Assembly: GCA_010094025.1 (NCBI GenBank)
Contig: ML991832.1
Coordinates: 115,636-179,635 of the forward strand
Reading direction: 5' to 3'
From: Viridothelium virens
Lineage: Eukaryota; Ascomycota; Dothideomycetes; Trypetheliales; Trypetheliaceae
DNA length: 64,000 nt
A program made the position numbers and the translations under genes. Of the stretch, positions 60,137-64,000 are shown piece by piece. Positions within the stretch are counted from its first letter, which is position 1. Each line of letters opens with the position of its first letter. The notes below the pieces were generated by a model, which had not been told where the DNA came from, did not search any database, and saw nothing but the letters and a program-made list of their open reading frames with translations.

Positions 60137-62080
60137 ATGGCCTCGAAGTCGATATCAAGGTCTGTACCAATAGCGGTTGCAGATTGCGATATGCCAACGG
60201 ACTTTCATGAAATTGCACAAGACACTTGGACGACACTAGAGGTACGTCCTTTGGAAATAGCGAATGGTATGCGAACCAAAACCCTCCTGACAACTCTCTA
60301 GGAATTCAAGGAGCATCTGTTCAAGGTATTTAGACGAGATCGTCAGCTACACCTAAAGCTACTTTGGGACTGGAGAAGACCGAGCCTCCGCATTCCTGAT
60401 GCCTACTGGGATGCCGACCAGAAACCGACTTTTATGCAAGAAATTGCTAAACACAACAACGAGATGTATGCCCGGTTTTATGATCCGATCCAAGAATCCG
60501 TGAGCATCAAATCGGAGTTCAAAGGAACCAAGGACGATCCTGTTCAGCTCGAAGACGGGATAAATGAAAATCATTCACCTGTCTCTCTTCACCCTCACTT
60601 ACCTTCCAAAAATTCGTACACATTCATGGATAGTCCGTCAGCCACCTGCCCTGATCTATTCGGTCAACGTCCAAACCCCCCATCACCAAGGTCACGCGAG
60701 AGTTCCGTGACAATGCGTAACACGACATCGACGGGTGAACCATCGACTGCGGGCAATCATTGTAGTCCTCAAGCTTTAGATGTCCTTCTGGACCACATCT
60801 CTGAGGACGAATCGGACCAGCAAAAAGGGCAATCAGGGACTGAGCCACACGGTAAAAGACAGGTGCCCGAGTACGGGGATCAGTCTATTGTCGGATTAAC
60901 CTTCAAAGGCCTTCCTCAGAAGTCAGCTCTCCAGCCTAATGCAGTTCGTCAATTTACCCTACCAAATGCGATGACCTATCGGAACCTCCAATCCTGGGCC
61001 AAAAAGGTAGTCAATAGATTATTACCTCAGAACGGAAGCATGCGTCAATCCTTGGAGCCAGGCGATATAAAGATCTGGATCGGTTCAGATGAGAAAACGC
61101 TTACTGCCTTCACGACCGATCGTCGTCTCGGGGACTATGTAACTCAGGGTCAATTTGGTGGTGATCGCCTACCGCGACTTTTTATGCAGCTTGAAGTAAT
61201 CTTAAAGGGAACGAAGTCCGTGGACGGAGCGCGATCAGGTGCAGAGATGGCAGGTCACCCATCTCCGTCGCAGGCCCCTCCCAGTCCTTCTGCAAAGACT
61301 TGCACTACCAACCGCGAAGTGACGCAACCTGCACAGAAGGGTAAGAAACAGCTGCCTATTCCTCCAGTCCTCCGAGGCGAACGGCAAAAGGATCCGAGCG
61401 AACCATGGTGGTTGATTGGCCGGTCAAAAGAATCCTTGCCGGGAAACGGAAGACGTAAGAATGCAGTTGTGGCCTGGATCTGCACGAACAAAAATATGCG
61501 TCTACGCTCCCATATGTGCGATGAATCTGGTAATCGACTACAGTCTAAACCAAAGAAATTGAAACTGAGCTGCGTTGAGTTGCGGCCAGAATTCCAGGCT
61601 TATGGTCAGTCCCGTCCAGCTTTAAACAATCATCTCCTGAGCCTTCTGGAGCAAGCTCACAGGACCTCAAGAGACTATCGACCTCAGCGGGAGGATCCAA
61701 GGGAGGCGCTCGGAGAAATAAGGCAAGGCCCGCCTACTACTCCAAGCCCATCCCATACCACGGAGACAGTGGCTCCGCCAATGAGCTCTCCCAACTCACG
61801 TCGAAAATTCAAGGGAATGACCAGTGAGTTCGCGAAGGAATGTAGCCAGGCCATGAGACCTGACATCGCAGTCAACCGTCATCTGATTCCTCCATCGACA
61901 GCACCGAAATCCAAGAAGTCCAACTGGTCTCGCATCCCGAGCCAAGACCCTGTGACTGGTGACTATACCCATTATGCTCGAGACGATTCTGCGGATGAAG
62001 ACTATAATATGGAAGACGGTGCCTCAGTCAGTTACGTGCGCGAAGATATTCCCTACCGGAAGAGAAAGCGAGAGCTATGA
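60137..62080 (+). CDS. uncharacterised 627-residue fungal protein
   Basis: Two exons (60137-60241 and 60302-62080) join in phase 0 at TTLE-EFKEHLFKVFRRDRQ. I start at MASKSISRSVPIAV, after which no break occurs. The first 90 residues are helical and look conserved (LHLKLLWDWRRPSLRIPDAY). A second folded part spans about residues 255-345 (TYRNLQSWAKKVVNRLLPQ, with KIWIGSDEKTLTAFTTDRRL after it). Around residue 450 a basic segment reads GNGRRKNAVVAWICTNKNMR. The C-terminus ends in KRKREL, a possible nuclear localisation signal. No known domain or catalytic motif. A nuclear role is only an inference. Confidence 0.72.
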
Positions 62081-62784
62081 TCTGCTGTTTGGCGTTTCCT
62101 TAGGACGCTGTGTTGCAATTGGAGGAGTTAGGGTGTACAATGACCATGGTCTTAACCAAACCGGACGTTTATAATTACTAGTAGTCGGAGTTCAAGCTGA
62201 TTTATGACGGCCTGATCCCTCGTGATCGGAGTTTGCGTCGGTCGGTTTTCCGCTGACATTCTCCATGAGTGATTGTCCTTAATCTGATCGACTAAGACAC
62301 ATTAATAAATTCCGTTTGAAGAATAGTTTTGTACAATTGTCCATGTAAGCCTCGAGGCCGCCTTAAAAGCTAATTAAGCTATGATAAATCTCATATAGGA
62401 AACGTTGCCGTCTATCTTAATACTGGTCCTTGCCGCAAACCCCGAATATCCAAGCTGAGAATCTGACGGACAGTCCTTTAATCTGAGAGAATAGCTTGTT
62501 CCTGTCGCATTCACAAGACGCTATTGATCTAAGACTACTGGCCGCTCATGAAGTGTCAAGATGGCAAGTGCAGTTCATTCTGAGGTTTGCATGTAGGCAG
62601 CGCGTAATTGAACAAACGTTTCATTTGCAAAAAGCTGATAATGTCACGCTGTAGATCCGAACACGAAAGCTGAACTTATTTTAACGCCGCTCCTTCAGTC
62701 AATACAGACTGTGAGCAAATCATTAACTTCTCATGATCACGGTGTGGAGACCGAAGCCTCTAGATGAAAGAACTCGAAGAAAAC
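62081..62784. other. intergenic between convergent genes
   Basis: No frame of interest and no recognisable repeat in this 704-base stretch. Confidence 0.5.
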
Positions 62785-63633
62785 CTAATCCGATGTATCA
62801 TTGCAGTTCTCGGCATCCTCCGATACAGAGGCACTCTCTTTCTGCCCCTCGTTTGCATCCAGTTCAACGTCGCCATTTCCATTGGCGCTCTCGTCGCTAG
62901 GCATTACGTGTTTGACCCCTTTCCAAAGCGAGACTACAAACGCTCCCAGACCAGTGACAAATGAAATCACTTGGCCCGTGCTGTTAACACTGTAGACTCC
63001 AGTCACCAAATTCCAGCGCAGTGTCAGCTCAATACCAACAATACACCATACACTGATGAGCAGAGGTAGCCCACTTTCAAATCTGGAGTAAATTTAGTCA
63101 TGAAACGCCACAGGCGGAGCAAAGATATATTACCTGGCCATAGTCATTTCATCTGATCCATCTCCATTGGAGGGCGAATCTTCGCCAACAGGATTTTTAA
63201 CATCCTTGAACTTTTTTCTCCTGAACACCATCCGCAGCATTACTTGGACGACGATTGACAAGCCTGCGACCAGGCTCAATAATAGTATTGACACCATCTC
63301 ATGCAAGAACCAAATCGGTAGAATGATGAAGTACACAGGATACCAAATAGTAGCCGCCAGATACGTTTCGACACTGTCATCTTCAAGAAAAGGGTTCAGT
63401 CTTAATGGGAAGAATCTGTAAAGGAACCATAAGAAGTTGAATGCAGAGCCGATCGTCATAAAAATGCTGAGACCTTTGAAACCGTGCTCTTGAATGCGTG
63501 CAAAAAAGAACAGCGACGTGTTTCCTGGTGTTGGCGCAAAATCTCTTTCGCCTACTGCAGCTAAGCGTCCCCAGAACCAGACGGTATGGGTTTTCCCCAC
63601 CACCTGCACGGTCCCACCACCTGCACACCCCAA
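62785..63633 (-). pseudogene. multi-span membrane protein gene, probably 5'-truncated
   Basis: Visible exons run from about 63530 to 63134 and 63082 to 62785, with a 51-base intron. The product has at least five hydrophobic helices (for example GLSIFMTIGSAFNFLWFLY, ATIWYPVYFIILPIWFL and MVSILLLSLVAGLSIVVQVM, then LPLLISVWCIVGIEL and VISFVTGLGAFVVSLW) and an acidic C-terminal tail. Coding character is clear from DFAPTPGNTSLFFFARIQ onward. Upstream of that the sequence turns into GGTGGTGG-type repeats and AT-rich DNA, so the natural start is not present; an ATG at 63633 keeps the frame open but gives an implausible Gly-rich leader. I infer that the 5' end was cut by the insertion described at the right edge. 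Family not recognised. Confidence 0.55.
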
Positions 63634-63675
63634 ATTGGTTCCACCACCTCAGCTTTGGATGCATTTATTCCAACA
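63523..63675 (-). repeat. candidate short LTR-like end, TGTTGG...CCAACA
   Basis: On the minus strand the segment from 63675 begins TGTTGGAATAAATG and ends TTTTGCGCCAACA at about 63523, giving matching TGTTGG/CCAACA ends as in Ty1/copia LTRs. Inside are three GGTGGTGG-containing repeats of roughly 20 bases. The second LTR and the primer-binding site would lie outside the window, so this stays a suggestion; ordinary sequence could produce the match. Confidence 0.3.
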
Positions 63676-63750
63676 ATCAGAGTAGCTAGAATAATATAAA
63701 TTATATAAAAATAACGCTCTCGATTAGATGCAATTTTTGAGTCGCTAAAA

Positions 63751-64000
63751 TTACTGAGAAAGCCATTGTGGAGGGCGTCGTTGGCGTTGCGAACGCCTCG
63801 AGTCCGAAGCCACTTCGGCATCATCTTGCGGGGGATCTACCTCGACCTCAACATTTTGAGGCTGATTTGACTGCGTTGGCTGCTTTCGTCTAGATCTAGC
63901 TTGGTGTTTAACCTCATTTTGGACCTGCCTGTCGATGGCTCGCTGCTGTAGAGCCTCACGTCTCTGCTGTATTTGGATTTCTCTCTGCGCACGTCGCTCG
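63751..64000 (-). mobile_element. C-terminal end of a mobile-element-like ORF, cut by the window edge
   Basis: A minus-strand frame is open from the right edge to a TAA at 63751, 82 codons. It is strongly Arg/Gln/Glu-rich (QRREALQQRAIDRQVQNEV, then SRRSQRQRRPPQWLSQ) and reads like the helical tail of fungal transposases of the pogo/Tc1 type or a basic patch of a retroelement polyprotein. AT-rich sequence follows the stop. No catalytic domain lies in the window, so the element type is open. An overlapping frame (63561-63824) is judged a shadow. Confidence 0.4.

Noticed and set aside
63561-63824. 87-codon minus-strand ORF starting MMPKWLRTRG as the natural N-terminus of the membrane protein
   Set aside because: It overlaps the Gln/Arg-rich element-like frame, runs through AT-rich DNA and the repeated GGTGGTGG segment, and needs an arbitrary splice to connect. 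Insertion or truncation explains the sequence better.

Overview
The window looks like nuclear chromosome from a filamentous ascomycete (Pezizomycotina). Protein genes are split by short introns of about 40-80 bases with GTATGT-like donors and CTAAC/CTGAC-like branch sites, and the set includes hallmark mould genes: a Hog1/SakA MAP kinase, a group III (GanB/GNA-3) G-alpha, an FlbD-type Myb regulator, a C6 zinc regulator and a DUF7025-type AAA ATPase. I cannot fix the class from the sequence alone. There is no rRNA, CRISPR or convincing tRNA.

Layout. 0-5.6 kb: a possible exon running off the left edge, then AVL9 (late secretory traffic) and HOG1 (osmotic/oxidative stress MAPK), both on the minus strand. 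8.5-9.8 kb: a GanB-class G-alpha, divergent from HOG1 across a 2.9 kb intergenic stretch. 11.7-17.7 kb: a compact accessory block with an alpha/beta hydrolase (carrying an in-frame stop), a 2-oxoglutarate/Fe(II) oxygenase, a short Zn2Cys6 regulator and an SDR-like protein that has lost its catalytic tyrosine; a 25-bp-stem hairpin sits directly behind the SDR stop. 19.0-25.4 kb: a fungal AAA+ ATPase, an SRPK-like kinase and a small 106-residue protein. 26.7-29.4 kb: a phospholipase D. 33.8-35.0 kb: the FlbD-type Myb gene, flanked by 4.4 kb and 8.2 kb with no supportable genes. 43.2-50.5 kb: MTC6, a serine-rich coiled-coil protein and intronless PMS1, the last two sharing a 243-base divergent promoter. 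51.6-53.5 kb: a fusion of a fungal NLR/STAND-type N-terminal domain with a degenerate G-alpha domain. 54.4-62.1 kb: a membrane-anchored two-UIM protein, a coiled-coil protein, a degenerate repeat array built around TTCAGAAC, and an uncharacterised 627-residue protein. 62.8-64.0 kb: a multi-span membrane protein whose 5' end appears cut off by a mobile-element-like segment that continues past the right edge.

How the genes connect. Several conserved genes belong to signalling and development (HOG1, G-alpha, phospholipase D, FlbD, the SRPK-like kinase), but nothing shows that they act as one unit. The 11.7-17.7 kb block has the gene content of a small tailoring cluster without a backbone enzyme. 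The strongest candidate for something little described is the NLR-type/G-alpha fusion at 51.6-53.5 kb, whose residues for GTP hydrolysis are replaced while the P-loop is kept.
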